From Noviluteimonas gilva (GTDB taxonomy: Bacteria > Pseudomonadota > Gammaproteobacteria > Xanthomonadales > Xanthomonadaceae), in NCBI RefSeq assembly GCF_009740395.1, contig NZ_WOXT01000002.1:186001-250000 (forward strand): a stretch of DNA of 64,000 nucleotides, in the 5' to 3' direction. Shown piece by piece: positions 38,016 to 47,449 of this stretch. The notes beneath the pieces were generated by a model. That model was not told the DNA's origin and searched no databases. It saw nothing but the letters and a program-made list of their open reading frames with translations. Each line of letters begins with the position of its first letter. Within the stretch, counting starts at the first letter, position 1. The position numbers and the translations under genes are program-made.

Positions 38016-38196
38016 CGTTGTCGTCCTCTTCCTTCGTCGGCGGCGGCGCCGGCAGGCGCCCGGCCTTGCGCAGCGCGTCGCGCAGCACGTATTCGATCTG
38101 CGCGTTGAGCGAGCGGATCTCGTCGTCGGCCCACCGCTGCGCGGCGTTCAACACGTCCGCGTTGATGCGCAGCGGATAGGCCTTCTTTTCAGCCAT
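38005..38196 (-). CDS. Arc-like ribbon-helix-helix DNA-binding protein
   Basis: 63 aa from the ATG at 38196, which shares a base with the SPFH stop codon (TGATG). The core AYPLRINADVLNAAQRWADD gives the beta strand with alternating residues and helix A, and EIRSLNAQIEYVLRDALRKAG gives helix B of an Arc/MetJ fold. The tail is acidic (EEDDNDG). It probably dimerises and represses its own operon; a matching two-site operator lies upstream of the first gene. Confidence 0.88.
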   Translation of the reverse strand: MAEKKAYPLRINADVLNAAQRWADDEIRSLNAQIEYVLRDALRKAGRLPAPPPTKEEDDNDGV

Positions 38197-39059
38197 CAGT
38201 ACAGCGTGCCCGCGTTGACGATCGGCTGCGTGGCGCGTTCGCCGCACAACACCACCAGCAAGTTGCTGACCATCTGCGCCTTGCGCTCTTCATCCAGGTG
38301 CACGACGCCGTTCTTCTGCAGCTCGGCCAGCGCCATTTCGACCATGCCCACCGCGCCGGCGACGATGCGCGTGCGCGCGGCGATGATCGCGTTGGCCTGC
38401 TGGCGCTGCAGCATCGCCTGCGCGATTTCCGGTGCGTAGGCCAGGTGGCTGATGCGCGCGTTGAGCACCTGAACGCCGGCATCGGCGAGGCGCTCGGACA
38501 GCTCCTTTTCCAGATGCTGCGAGATCTCCGCGGCATGGCTGCGCAGGGCGAACTGGCCTTCCTCGTGCTGGTCGTAGGGATAGCTGGTGGCCATCGCACG
38601 CAGCGCCGATTCGGACTGGATGTGCACGAAGCTCTCGTAGTCGTCGACGTTGTAGACCGCTTCGGCGCTGTCCACGACCTGCCACACGATCACCGCCGCG
38701 ATCTCGATCGGGCTGCCGTCGAGCTCGTTGACCTTGAGCTTGCCGCTTTCGAAGTTGCGCACGCGCTGGCTCACCTTCTTCTTGCTGAAGAAGGGGTTGT
38801 TCCAGCGCAGGCCGTTTTCCTTGACCGTGCCCACGTACTTGCCGAACAGGCTCAGCACCGCGGCCTGGTTGGGCTCGACCATGTACAGGCCGAACAGGCA
38901 GAAGAAGGCGACCAGGTTGACCAGCAGGCCACCGACGATCCACAGCGGGGCATGCATGCGGATTCCGTTGAAAATCAGGTAACCGCCGACCAGCAGCACC
39001 GCCAGCAGCATGAGCAACATGGGGATGCCGGCCGCGGAACGGATGGGGTTCTCTTTCAT
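38196..39059 (-). CDS. SPFH/band-7 membrane protein
   Basis: 287 aa from the ATG at 39059. Two membrane helices (about residues 12-32 and 38-60) precede a band-7 domain (about 65-270: YMVEPNQAAVLSLFGKYVGT and DAGVQVLNARISHLAYAPEI). The family forms ring-like scaffolds in membranes, like flotillin or HflK. First gene of a six-gene operon with a ribbon-helix-helix regulator. It is not the hflKC pair, which is at the left end of this window. Confidence 0.9.
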   Translation of the reverse strand: MKENPIRSAAGIPMLLMLLAVLLVGGYLIFNGIRMHAPLWIVGGLLVNLVAFFCLFGLYMVEPNQAAVLSLFGKYVGTVKENGLRWNNPFFSKKKVSQRVRNFESGKLKVNELDGSPIEIAAVIVWQVVDSAEAVYNVDDYESFVHIQSESALRAMATSYPYDQHEEGQFALRSHAAEISQHLEKELSERLADAGVQVLNARISHLAYAPEIAQAMLQRQQANAIIAARTRIVAGAVGMVEMALAELQKNGVVHLDEERKAQMVSNLLVVLCGERATQPIVNAGTLY

Positions 39060-39097
39060 CGAAGGCCTCGCCTGCCCCGGAATTGGGGCGCGGTGAT

Positions 39098-39117
39098 GTG
39101 ATATCACTCTGATATCA
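39098..39117 (-). promoter_or_regulatory. Tandem palindromic operator upstream of the SPFH operon
   Basis: Two identical 8-bp palindromes TGATATCA (39099-39106 and 39110-39117), centres 11 bases apart, about 40-60 bases before the SPFH start. The first extends to GTGATATCAC. Such spacing, one helical turn, is what Arc-type tetramers bind, and the second gene of the operon encodes one. Confidence 0.55.
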
Positions 39118-39150
39118 GTCACGCAAGCGGTGGGCGACGAATGGCGGCCT

Positions 39151-40047
39151 TCAGCGGGTCGCCGGAAGCCAGACCAGCGGCGCCGGGCTGAACTCGCCGG
39201 TTGCGATCAGGCCCTTGCCGTCGGGCAACCACGCGATCGCCTCGGCCTGGTGCAGCCACGGCAACGCCTGCGCGTTGGGCGCGCGCGCGACGGCGGTCGA
39301 CCAGGGTTCGCCGGCAGCGCGCTTGTAGAGCAGCAGGCGGTCGTAGGTCAGCACCGCAAGGGTGAGGCCATCGGGCGAGAGATCGGCGCCGGTAACCTGG
39401 CGGCCGAGTGCGACACGCCGTGCATCGGATCCATCGCTGCCTGCTTCGGCAGGCGCTTCGGCGAGCGTGCCGATCCGGCGCGCGATGACCACGCCCCGCG
39501 CCCGACGCAGCGGAACGGAGAACAACTGCGCCGGTTTGCGCTTCTTCGAAATCAGCAACACTTCGCCGGCTTTCGCATCCACCGCGACGGCCTCGCAATC
39601 GCGCGGACCATCGGGCCAGCGGAACGCGATCGACCAGGCGGGCGACAACGCACCGCCATCGACCAGCGGATCGGGCTCGGGCACCACGTGCAACTGCATC
39701 GTGCGACGCAAGCCGCCGTTGTCGCCGGTGTCGGCGATCAGCAGCCAGTGGCGGCCCTGCCACTGGAACGCGTCGAGGTCTTCCCAATCGGTGTTGCGCA
39801 CGCCGGCCACGCGCACGCTCGCGATGCGCGAGCCGCGCCGCGAGATCGCATGCAGCATCGCGCCGTTGCCGCCGTCCTGGAGCAACCACAGCGTGTCGCG
39901 ATGACGCGTGGACGCGGCGAGCCCGCTGGTTTCGTCGATCGTGCCGTCGAGGATCACGCCGGCCAGCCGCGGCTGCGGTTGGTCGCCACCGCACGCGGCG
40001 AGCAGCGCGCAGCAGGCGAGGGCGGTCAGGGCACGGGACAGGCGCAT
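39151..40047 (-). CDS. Lipoprotein with beta-propeller-like repeats
   Basis: 298 aa from the ATG at 40047; lipoprotein signal ends LLAAC (about residue 18). The mature part has propeller-like patches ([61 protein letters not shown]) resembling calcium-independent esterase-like or SdiA-regulated-like periplasmic domains, but I cannot name a family surely. Single gene, divergent from purT. Confidence 0.7.
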   Translation of the reverse strand: MRLSRALTALACCALLAACGGDQPQPRLAGVILDGTIDETSGLAASTRHRDTLWLLQDGGNGAMLHAISRRGSRIASVRVAGVRNTDWEDLDAFQWQGRHWLLIADTGDNGGLRRTMQLHVVPEPDPLVDGGALSPAWSIAFRWPDGPRDCEAVAVDAKAGEVLLISKKRKPAQLFSVPLRRARGVVIARRIGTLAEAPAEAGSDGSDARRVALGRQVTGADLSPDGLTLAVLTYDRLLLYKRAAGEPWSTAVARAPNAQALPWLHQAEAIAWLPDGKGLIATGEFSPAPLVWLPATR

Positions 40048-40113
40048 GGGCGCGCAGGATGGCATGGCCGGCGCGGGTACACTACGCGCCCCAAGTCATT
40101 CGACCCCGGCCCG

Positions 40114-41307
40114 ATGCCCACGATCGGTACGCCCCTCTCGCCGCACGCCACGCGCGTGCTCCTGCTCGGCTCCGGCGAACTGGGCAAGGAAGTGGCGCTG
40201 GAACTGCAACGCTTCGGCGTGGAAGTGATCGCCGCCGACCGCTATGCCGACGCACCGGCGATGCAGGTCGCGCACCGCAGCCACGTACTCGACATGCTCG
40301 ACGGCGCCGCCGTGCGCGCGCTGATCGAACGCGAGCGCCCGCACATCGTCGTGCCCGAAATCGAAGCGATCAGCACGCCCACGCTGATCGAGATCGAAAC
40401 CGAAGCGAAAGGCAGCCTGCGCGTGATCCCCACCGCGCGCGCCGCGCGCCTGACGATGGATCGCGAAGGCATCCGTCGCCTCGCCGCCGAAACGCTCGGC
40501 CTGCCGACGTCGCCGTATCGCTTCGTCGACACGCTCGCCGACTATCGCGACGCCGTGCAAGCCGTCGGCCTGCCGTGCGTGGTCAAGCCCGTGATGTCGT
40601 CTTCCGGCAAAGGCCAGAGTCTGGTGCGCACGCAAGCGGACATCGACGCGGCGTGGGACTACGCGCAGACCGGTGGTCGCGCCGGCGCGGGCCGCGTCAT
40701 CGTCGAAGGCTTCGTGGACTTCGATTACGAAATCACGCTGCTCACCGTGCGCCACGCCGGCGGCACGAGTTTCTGCGATCCCATCGGGCACCTGCAGCGC
40801 GACGGCGACTATCGCGAAAGCTGGCAGCCGCAACCGATGTCGCCCAAGGCGCTCGAGCGCTCGCAGCAAATCGCGAAAGCCGTGACCGACGATCTCGGCG
40901 GCTGGGGCGTGTTCGGCGTCGAGCTCTTCATCCGGGGCGACGAGGTGTGGTTCTCCGAAGTCTCGCCGCGCCCACACGACACCGGCCTGGTGACGCTGTT
41001 GTCGCAGGACCTGCCGCAGTTCGCGCTGCATGCGCGCGCGATCCTCGGCCTGCCGATTCCGGTGATCCGCCAGCTCGGCCCCACGGCTTCGTGCGCGATG
41101 CTCGCGCAAGGCCACGGCGTGCCGGTCTTCGACAACGTCGAAGGCGCCCTGCGCGAACCCGACACCGCGCTGCGCCTGTTCGGCAAACCCCGCGTGGAAG
41201 GGCACCGCCGCGTCGGCGTGACGCTCGCGCGCGGCACCGACATCGACGACGCCCGCGCCCGTGCGCGCGACGCCGCCGCCGCCATCACGATCCGTCTGGA
41301 ACCCTGA
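40114..41307 (+). CDS. purT: Formate-dependent phosphoribosylglycinamide formyltransferase
   Basis: 397 aa from the ATG at 40114. ATP-grasp enzyme with the [21 protein letters not shown]-terminus, [14 protein letters not shown] (ATP loop) and [14 protein letters not shown] (metal-binding Glu). PurT uses formate and ATP for the third step of IMP synthesis, in parallel with the folate-dependent PurN. A longer in-frame extension upstream runs over the divergent lipoprotein and is spurious. The next gene begins four bases after the stop. Confidence 0.96.
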   Translation: MPTIGTPLSPHATRVLLLGSGELGKEVALELQRFGVEVIAADRYADAPAMQVAHRSHVLDMLDGAAVRALIERERPHIVVPEIEAISTPTLIEIETEAKGSLRVIPTARAARLTMDREGIRRLAAETLGLPTSPYRFVDTLADYRDAVQAVGLPCVVKPVMSSSGKGQSLVRTQADIDAAWDYAQTGGRAGAGRVIVEGFVDFDYEITLLTVRHAGGTSFCDPIGHLQRDGDYRESWQPQPMSPKALERSQQIAKAVTDDLGGWGVFGVELFIRGDEVWFSEVSPRPHDTGLVTLLSQDLPQFALHARAILGLPIPVIRQLGPTASCAMLAQGHGVPVFDNVEGALREPDTALRLFGKPRVEGHRRVGVTLARGTDIDDARARARDAAAAITIRLEP

Positions 41308-41311
41308 CGCG

Positions 41312-41716
41312 ATGAATGCATCCGAAGGCTACGTCGTCTACTTCTTCCCGCAAGCGCTCGAAGCCCTCGGCGATGCGATCAAACCCTACCTGCGCGAAGG
41401 ACCTGGCGGCGAACACGTGCTCTGCCACGAAATCGACACCGCGGGCGCCCTGCTCGAAATGACGATCGAAGCGGAAGCCAACGACGGCCGCACCGTCGCA
41501 CTCGAATTGATGGTCCCGCAGTCGATGGTGAAGATGGTCGTCTCCGCGCACAGCGAAGCGAGCTTCGGTTTCTCGCCGCGCGTCGCGCCCGCGTTGATGG
41601 CGTCACTGCCGCCGGTTGCCGCGAAAGCACCGCCGGCCACCGCGCCGACGCAAGCCGTGCCGCAAACAGGCGAAGCGCCGAAGGCCGAAGCGACGAACTT
41701 GCCGCCCGAAGGCTGA
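41312..41716 (+). CDS. Hypothetical protein downstream of purT
   Basis: 134 aa. The first 90 residues (YVVYFFPQALEALGDAIKPY, then LLEMTIEAEANDGRTVALEL, MVKMVVSAHSEASFGF) look like a folded alpha/beta domain; the rest is a Pro/Ala-rich tail. No signal peptide and no family recognised. It is probably co-transcribed with purT. Confidence 0.7.
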   Translation: MNASEGYVVYFFPQALEALGDAIKPYLREGPGGEHVLCHEIDTAGALLEMTIEAEANDGRTVALELMVPQSMVKMVVSAHSEASFGFSPRVAPALMASLPPVAAKAPPATAPTQAVPQTGEAPKAEATNLPPEG

Positions 41717-41729
41717 TCGTCGAGCGCAT

Positions 41730-42010
41730 CGCTTCGCCCATCCGATCGCCGCGAGGAACCTCGCCTGCCAGAGGCGACGAAGTCACGACGGTGCGCGCGC
41801 CGAGGTGGGCGAGGTTCCGTCCGTCTGGTGTGCTGGCAGTAGGCGCGGCCCCATCAAACTCCGACGCCCCATTCAAAAGCGGAAGTCGCGCATCAAAACG
41901 TGGGGTGCGCAGTGGTCGTCGCGTTGGAGGTCACATTGCGGAGCGTGAGCTCTTGCGTAGCAATGTGGCCTCCAATGCGGCGCACCGCTGCGCCCGTCCG
42001 AAGGCGCGCT
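41730..42010 (+). repeat. Structured repeat, copy 3 (single, 3' end missing)
   Basis: 281 bases in the forward orientation, filling the gap between two convergent genes. Outer stem GGAACCTCGCC (41755-41765) / GGCGAGGTTCC (41808-41818). Main stem TTGGAGGTCACATTGC (41924-41939) / GCAATGTGGCCTCCAA (41960-41975), in which the A-T pair of other copies is a G-C pair on both arms. Enclosing stem GCGCAGTGG / CCGCTGCGC. The TCTGCGTA end seen in copies 1, 2, 4 and 5 is absent. Confidence 0.8.
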
Positions 42011-42020
42011 AGTGGTCGCG

Positions 42021-42764
42021 CTACACCAACGCCTGCCAAGCACGCCCATCGAACGCTTCCAAAGGCCGGAAGCGCCGCTTGTAATCCATCTTGTCGTGCC
42101 CTTCGATCCAGTACCCGAGATAAAGGTGCGCGCGATTGTCGCGTTGCGCCCACGCGATCTGGCGCAACAAGGACAACGTGCCCAGCCCGCGTTCGGCGAA
42201 CTCCGGATCGAAGAACGTATAGACCGCCGACAACGCGTTCTCGACGACATCGGTGATCGCGACGGACAACAACCGCCCCGGCCCCTTGCCCTCGACGCTG
42301 CGCTCGCGCAATTCCATGAAACGCCCGTGCGACCAACTGCCGATCAGGAACTGATCGAACTCGATGCCGCCGTGCTCGTCCATCCCGCCACCGCGATGCC
42401 GCGCACGCAGGTAGCGCTGATACAACGCCAATTGCTCTTCGGTGCGCTCCGCCGGCACGATGCGCGCTTCGATGTCCACGTTGCGCGCCAGGCAACGCCG
42501 CTGGCTGCGGTTGGGCGTGAATTGCGCGACGGGAATGCGCACCGCGACACACGCGCGGCATCCCTGGCAATGCGGCCGATACACGATGTCGCCGGAACGG
42601 CGGAAGCCCCAGCCCAGCGCGAGCGGATACAGATTGGGCATGCGCGGATCGCGCGGATCGAGGACCAGATCGCGCGCGATGCGCGAAGGCCAGTAACCGC
42701 ACGCGTGGTCCCCGGTGTGGAAGACGCGGAGCTCGTCCTGGTCCGGGGTGTTGTTGGCGCCCAT
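42021..42764 (-). CDS. bpt: Aspartate/glutamate leucyltransferase (bacterial ATE-like)
   Basis: 247 aa from the ATG at 42764. N-terminal [16 protein letters not shown] and the cysteine cluster [18 protein letters not shown] (about residues 60-77) are diagnostic of the ATE/Bpt family; [14 protein letters not shown] is the C-terminal mark. It attaches Leu from Leu-tRNA to proteins with N-terminal Asp or Glu, marking them for ClpS/ClpAP in the N-end rule pathway. clpS/clpA are not in this window. Confidence 0.94.
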   Translation of the reverse strand: MGANNTPDQDELRVFHTGDHACGYWPSRIARDLVLDPRDPRMPNLYPLALGWGFRRSGDIVYRPHCQGCRACVAVRIPVAQFTPNRSQRRCLARNVDIEARIVPAERTEEQLALYQRYLRARHRGGGMDEHGGIEFDQFLIGSWSHGRFMELRERSVEGKGPGRLLSVAITDVVENALSAVYTFFDPEFAERGLGTLSLLRQIAWAQRDNRAHLYLGYWIEGHDKMDYKRRFRPLEAFDGRAWQALV

Positions 42765-42835
42765 GGGCCGAGCATAACGCCAACGAATGCGAAGATTTTG
42801 TCGCGCCTTCGTCACGCGCGGCGGTGACGTCCGCG

Positions 42836-43984
42836 TCAGAACGTCAGACGGCCCGACATCACCAGACCGGCGATCAGCCCGCCGAAACCGCCGAGCGCAC
42901 CGAAGGCCAGGCCGATGCGGCATTTCCAGCGCTCGCGGCGGCGCGCCCTGGCGGCGGCGACGGGATCCTGCGCGGCTTCCAGCGCGTGACGGCGCGCCAT
43001 CGCGCGCGGCTGCACGACCGCCGACTGCCAGAACACCGTGCCCATGAACACCAGCGTCGCCAGCACCGGCAGGATCCAGCCGGTCGTCGAGTGCGCGATG
43101 AACAGGATGCCGATCATGAACCCGACCGACGCGCCGGCGTTGATGACGGCCGATCGCGTCAGCGCTTGCCGTTCTTCGGCGTCGATCGCCTTGCGCAACT
43201 GGCGGCGCAGGTCGAATCCGATGCTCGCGAACACGATCACCAGCGCGATGCCGATGCTCGCGGCCGCGCCGAGGACGATCTGCAGCAAGGTCTTCGCACC
43301 GACCGCGCCCGCACCCGCGCCGAGGAGGCCCGCGGCCGCCGCCGGCGGGCTGGCCACGACGAGCGCGCTGGTCACGACGGCCGCGAAACTCGCCGCCGGC
43401 GCGGAGCCCTGCGCGAATTCACCGAAGCGCGCGAGCAGGTCCGCGCGCACCATCTGCCGTGCGCGCGACAAACGTTTACGCACCGCCGCATCCGAAATGC
43501 CGAGCAAGCGCGCAACCTGCTGCGAACTCTGGCCTTCGCGATAGAACAGCAGCAGCGTCTCGCGGCTTTCTTCGGGCAGCGCAGAGATCAGCTCGCCGGC
43601 CGCGCGCGTGCGTTCTTCGTCGATCAGGGCTTCGGGCGGCGAGGGCGCGGGATCGGCCGCAGCCGCGATGGCGGCTTCCATGTCATCGACCGGATACGGC
43701 CCGCGCACCTTCGCGCGCAGATGATCGCGCGCCAGGTTGCGCGTGATCTGCCGCAGCCACGGCAGGAAACTGTCGGCGTTCTGCAGGCGGCGCAGGTGTT
43801 GCCACGCATTGAGAAACGCGTCCTGCGCGATGTCCTCGCTGCTCGGCACGTCGCGCACGATCGCCAGCGCGATCGCGGTGATCGTGTTCTGGCACGCGAC
43901 GACGATGCGCCCGTAGGCATCGCGGTCGCCGGCGCGCGCGGCGGGAAGTTCGAGGCGGATCAGCTGGTCGACGTGGGTGTCCAT
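42836..43984 (-). CDS. ECF sigma factor with C-terminal membrane domain
   Basis: 382 aa, about twice a normal ECF sigma. Region 2 (about residues 20-92: [18 protein letters not shown] and [18 protein letters not shown]) and region 4 (130-182: [20 protein letters not shown]) are intact. From about 200 on there is a tail with four or five membrane helices (for example [20 protein letters not shown] and [17 protein letters not shown]) and a basic loop. So the factor is tethered to the membrane and may carry its own inhibitory domain. Its start follows the DUF2007 gene by 34 bases. Confidence 0.88.
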   Translation of the reverse strand: MDTHVDQLIRLELPAARAGDRDAYGRIVVACQNTITAIALAIVRDVPSSEDIAQDAFLNAWQHLRRLQNADSFLPWLRQITRNLARDHLRAKVRGPYPVDDMEAAIAAAADPAPSPPEALIDEERTRAAGELISALPEESRETLLLFYREGQSSQQVARLLGISDAAVRKRLSRARQMVRADLLARFGEFAQGSAPAASFAAVVTSALVVASPPAAAAGLLGAGAGAVGAKTLLQIVLGAAASIGIALVIVFASIGFDLRRQLRKAIDAEERQALTRSAVINAGASVGFMIGILFIAHSTTGWILPVLATLVFMGTVFWQSAVVQPRAMARRHALEAAQDPVAAARARRRERWKCRIGLAFGALGGFGGLIAGLVMSGRLTF

Positions 43985-44018
43985 GCGTATCCAGACGTCG
44001 CGGCGCGCCCGATGTGAC

Positions 44019-44873
44019 TCAACGGACCGCGAGGACCCGCAGGACCCGCCAGGTCGCTTCGTCGCGGCGCACCAGCAGCGTGCGGACCTGCGTCGTCGGC
44101 GCGCCGGCGTCGGCGCCGGTGACCGCCAGCTCGACGGTGCCCGTCCCCGATCCGTCGGTGCGGTAATCGCGCACGTCGATGATCGTCGACTTCGTGCCGG
44201 TCGTGTCCCTGCAGTCGAAGCGCGTTTTTCCCGCGGGCAGCGTGGCCAGCACGTCGGGAACGACGGGGACGCCATCGATGCGCAGGCAGGCCACCGCGGG
44301 TGCGGCCGTGTTGAGTTCGACACCGCCGAGCATCAAGGCCAGCGCAGGCGGTGTTTCGACCGGATACGCACCGGGCACCGGATCGGCAGGCGCGGTTTGT
44401 GCTGCCGCAGGCGCGGCAGCGACGGGCGCCGCGGCCACCGGCGCCTTCGCGACCGGCGTGTTCGTGCCCGCGCGATGCGCCGCCGTCCACGCAAGCCCGA
44501 CCGCCACCACGATTGCGATCAGCAATCCGATCTTGTAGCGAAACGCGCGCTTGGTCGGCGTGGCCGCGGGACGCAATTCATAGGATCCGGTGATCGTCGA
44601 TTCGGGCAGGAAGCTGTCGCTGCCGCCGCGCGTGGAATCGAGCAGGCCGGCTTCGCGCAGGATCTGCCGCGCGCGCGGCTGGTCTTCCGACTTCACCACC
44701 CACACCGCGGGCAAGGGACCGCCCGCCTCGTCGTCCTTGTACGTGCGCCGCCCGCTCCACGCGCTCTTGTACGAGCGCCCGTGCGTGATGCGCACTTCGA
44801 TGCCTTCGTCGGTGAGCATCTTCGCGATGCCTTCGACGTTCGCAAGGCGTGGACTGGAAAACACCTGCCGCAT
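44019..44873 (-). CDS. DUF2007-type protein with one membrane helix (pathogenicity-like)
   Basis: 284 aa. N-terminal 75 residues (VFSSPRLANVEGIAKMLTDE and the WVVKSEDQPRARQILREAG end) match DUF2007, a ferredoxin-like domain proposed to act in signalling. A single helix (about 112-132, IGLLIAIVVAVGLAW) and an Ala/Pro/Val linker follow, then a periplasmic domain with two cysteines. In xanthomonads a similar protein is annotated pathogenicity-like. It lies between tesB (start overlapping at one base) and the membrane-tailed sigma gene, so it is a candidate partner of that sigma. Confidence 0.75.
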   Translation of the reverse strand: MRQVFSSPRLANVEGIAKMLTDEGIEVRITHGRSYKSAWSGRRTYKDDEAGGPLPAVWVVKSEDQPRARQILREAGLLDSTRGGSDSFLPESTITGSYELRPAATPTKRAFRYKIGLLIAIVVAVGLAWTAAHRAGTNTPVAKAPVAAAPVAAAPAAAQTAPADPVPGAYPVETPPALALMLGGVELNTAAPAVACLRIDGVPVVPDVLATLPAGKTRFDCRDTTGTKSTIIDVRDYRTDGSGTGTVELAVTGADAGAPTTQVRTLLVRRDEATWRVLRVLAVR

Positions 44874-44874
44874 G

Positions 44875-45759
44875 TCAGTCCTTCGCTTCGTTGATCACGC
44901 GGATCAGGCCTTCCTGCGCCGTGCTCGCCACCAGCTTGCCGCCGAGGTCGAACACCTGGCCGCGTGCAAGGCCGCGCCCGTCCTGCGCACTCGGGCTGTC
45001 GATCGAATACAGCAGCCATTCGTCCGCGCGGAACGGACGGTGGAACCACAGCGCGTGATCCAGCGAGGCCATCAACACGTTGGGTTGGTAATAACTGATC
45101 CCGTGCGGGAACGTCGCCGTGCCGAGCAGATGGAAGTCGGAGGCATACGCGAGCAACGCACGATGCAATTCCGGCGCATCGCCCACGCGCTGGCTCAACT
45201 TGAACCAGACCTGCTGGAAGGGCGGGCGCTTGGGCGGATTCAATTCGTCACGCGGATACACGTGGCGGAATTCGAACGGCCCCTGGCGCGACAACCAGCG
45301 CTGCACCTTCGACGGCAAGCGCGCGAGTTGTTCGGGCGAAGGGTCGGGCGTCGGCGCGATGTCGTCGGGCTTGGGCACTTCGGGCATCGACAGTTGATGC
45401 TGCGCCTGGCCGTCTTCGGCGCGCTGGAACGATGCGGCGAGGAAGAAGATCGGCTGCCCATGCTGGACCGCGGTGACGCGGCGGACGGAGAAGCTGCCGC
45501 CATCGCGCGTGCGGTCGACGAGATAGACGATCGGTGCATCGATGTCGCCGGCGCGCAGGAAATACGCATGCAGCGAATGCGCGCTGCGCGGTTCCTGCAC
45601 CGCATCCATCGTCGCCTGCGCCGCAGACAGCGCCTGCCCGAGCACCTGGCCGCCGAACACATACTTGGTGCCGATGTCGCGGCTCTGGCCGCGGAACAGG
45701 TTGTCCTCGAGGCGTTCGAGGGACAGCAGTTCGATCAGTTCGGAGACTTGTGCGGTCAT
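44875..45759 (-). CDS. tesB: Acyl-CoA thioesterase II
   Basis: 294 aa. Two hot-dog folds: FGGQVLGQALSAAQATMD in the first and SLDHALWFHRPFRADEWLLY in the second, the latter bearing the catalytic Asp region. Thioesterase II hydrolyses fatty acyl-CoA to free acid and CoA in the cytosol. It lies in one tight minus-strand run with ampD upstream and the DUF2007 gene downstream (next ATG one base after its stop). Confidence 0.94.
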   Translation of the reverse strand: MTAQVSELIELLSLERLEDNLFRGQSRDIGTKYVFGGQVLGQALSAAQATMDAVQEPRSAHSLHAYFLRAGDIDAPIVYLVDRTRDGGSFSVRRVTAVQHGQPIFFLAASFQRAEDGQAQHQLSMPEVPKPDDIAPTPDPSPEQLARLPSKVQRWLSRQGPFEFRHVYPRDELNPPKRPPFQQVWFKLSQRVGDAPELHRALLAYASDFHLLGTATFPHGISYYQPNVLMASLDHALWFHRPFRADEWLLYSIDSPSAQDGRGLARGQVFDLGGKLVASTAQEGLIRVINEAKD

Positions 45760-45787
45760 GGCCGCAGTATAGACGGGCGCCCTGACG

Positions 45788-46366
45788 TCAAGGCTCGAAA
45801 CGCCTCAGGCGGACCTCGCGCAGCACACGATCCCAGGGGAACAACGGGCCGGGGTCGAGCTTGCGATGCACGGTCTTCGTCGGATCGTCTTCGGCCGCCA
45901 CGGTCGTGGTGTCGAGATGCTCGTGCCCCGCGATGAACTTCAGCGCCGGGTAGTCCTGCGCCAGGACATGCAGCAGCGCGATCAACGCCACGATCTGCGC
46001 TTCGGTGTAAGGCTCGTCCATCGCCTGGTGGTTCGCATCGAGCCAGCGCGGATAACGCCCGGTGTTCACCAGTTCGACGCCGATCGAACGCGGGTTGTAG
46101 CCGCGCGTGTGGTTGGCCACGCGCTCGGGCGACACCCACAGGTGCACCGTGCCGTCGCGATCGATGTAGTAGTGCCCGCTGTTGCCCTGGCCCGAATCGG
46201 CATAGAGCACGCGCTCGCCGAATTCGCGGGCGGTCGCCAGGTCCGGCAGCTCCGTGCAATGGATGACCACCAGGTCGATCTGCGCACGCGGGCGCGCGTC
46301 GAGCCGGGCTTCGTAGGGCAGCGGTGTGGTTTCGACCGGGAGCTCCGGCGGAGGCATGGGCACCAT
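45788..46366 (-). CDS. N-acetylmuramoyl-L-alanine amidase, AmpD type
   Basis: 192 aa from the ATG at 46366 (46357 is an alternative). Amidase_2 domain: LVVIHCTELPD carries the first zinc His, then SGHYYIDRDGTVHLWVSPE, NPRSIGVELVN, IAGHEHLDTT (second His) and the RKLDPGPLFPW Asp. No signal peptide, as for cytosolic AmpD. It cleaves the peptide from anhydro-muropeptides during wall recycling, which in many species controls ampC. First gene of the ampD-tesB-DUF2007-sigma run. Confidence 0.88.
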   Translation of the reverse strand: MVPMPPPELPVETTPLPYEARLDARPRAQIDLVVIHCTELPDLATAREFGERVLYADSGQGNSGHYYIDRDGTVHLWVSPERVANHTRGYNPRSIGVELVNTGRYPRWLDANHQAMDEPYTEAQIVALIALLHVLAQDYPALKFIAGHEHLDTTTVAAEDDPTKTVHRKLDPGPLFPWDRVLREVRLRRFEP

Positions 46367-46411
46367 GGCCACGATGCTAGCATCGCAACGTTTCCCCCCC
46401 GTACGTCGAAC

Positions 46412-46924
46412 ATGCCCGCCATTCCGCCCCCCGATTCCGCGCTCGGCCGCCTCATGGCGACGCTGCCGCGTGCCGGCCGCGTGGAATGGATCGGCCTGCG
46501 GCCCAAGCGCGACGTCGAGATGGCGTCCACGCAGGCGGTCGAAGCGCAGACCGGCAAGGGCCTGGTCGGCGACCGTTACACCGGCGGCAGCGGCAAGCGC
46601 GGTGTCACGCTCATCCAGGCCGAACACCTGCCGGCGATCGCGGCCCTGTCGGGCCATGCATCGGTTCCGCCCGCATTGCTCCGCCGCAACGTCGTCGTCT
46701 CCGGCATTCCGCTGATCGCGTTGAAGGGGCGGCGCTTCCGCATCGGCGATGTCGTGCTCGAAGGCACCGACAGCTGCGATCCGTGCTCGCGCATGGAAGA
46801 AGCCCTGGGCCCCGGTGGATTCAACGCGATGCGCCACATGGGCGGCCTATGCGCGCGCATCGTGGAAGGCGGGACATTCCGCGTCGGCGACTCGGTGTCG
46901 GCGATCGAAGACAAGGACGGTTGA
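46412..46924 (+). CDS. MOSC domain protein
   Basis: 170 aa from the ATG at 46412. The MOSC core is visible: VEWIGLRPKRDVEM, GLVGDRYTGGSGKRGVTLIQ, and the C-terminal TDSCDPCSRMEEALGPGGFN with the absolutely conserved Cys. Such domains handle sulfur from cysteine or molybdenum cofactors. Divergent from ampD by 45 bases; its stop shares a base with the next start. Confidence 0.88.
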   Translation: MPAIPPPDSALGRLMATLPRAGRVEWIGLRPKRDVEMASTQAVEAQTGKGLVGDRYTGGSGKRGVTLIQAEHLPAIAALSGHASVPPALLRRNVVVSGIPLIALKGRRFRIGDVVLEGTDSCDPCSRMEEALGPGGFNAMRHMGGLCARIVEGGTFRVGDSVSAIEDKDG

Positions 46925-47448
46925 TGCGCGGTCATTGCATTCTGTCGCACGGGTTCGAAAGCGGACCCGATGCCACCAAGGTCACGGCGCTCGCCGACGT
47001 GGCCGAACGTTACGGCTGGACGCACGAGCGGCCGGACTTCACCGACCTGGATGCCAAGCGCGAAGTCAGCGATCTCGGCGATGTCGCCGCGCGCGTGCAG
47101 CGTTTGCTGCGCATCGCCAGCGAAGCCGCGGCGAACGGGCCGATCGTGCTCGCAGGTTCGAGTCTCGGCGCGTGGGTGTCGGGCCACGTGTCCCTGCATG
47201 TGCCGGTCGCCGGTCTGTTCCTGATGGCGCCGCCGATCAACTTGCACGAAGCGCATCCCTTCGATGCCGCGGGCGTGCCGACGTCGATCATCCACGGCTG
47301 GGACGACGAACTCATTCCCGCCTCCGATGTCATCGCGTGGGCGCAGTCGCGTCGCGCCGCGCTCCTGATGGTCGACGACAGCCACCGCCTCTCCGCGCAC
47401 GTGCAGGCCAGCGCCGACGCGTTCGCGGCCCTGCTTGCGAAGCTCTGA
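46924..47448 (+). CDS. Small alpha/beta hydrolase
   Basis: 174 aa from the ATG at 46924 (TGATG overlap with the MOSC gene). Fold marks are [10 protein letters not shown] (oxyanion loop), the nucleophile elbow [12 protein letters not shown] (Ser), GWDDELIP (Asp) and DSHRLSAH (His). The short size resembles YqiA/RBBP9-type esterases. Substrate unknown. It is followed within two bases by rlmKL. Confidence 0.82.
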   Translation: MRGHCILSHGFESGPDATKVTALADVAERYGWTHERPDFTDLDAKREVSDLGDVAARVQRLLRIASEAAANGPIVLAGSSLGAWVSGHVSLHVPVAGLFLMAPPINLHEAHPFDAAGVPTSIIHGWDDELIPASDVIAWAQSRRAALLMVDDSHRLSAHVQASADAFAALLAKL

Positions 47449-47449
47449 C

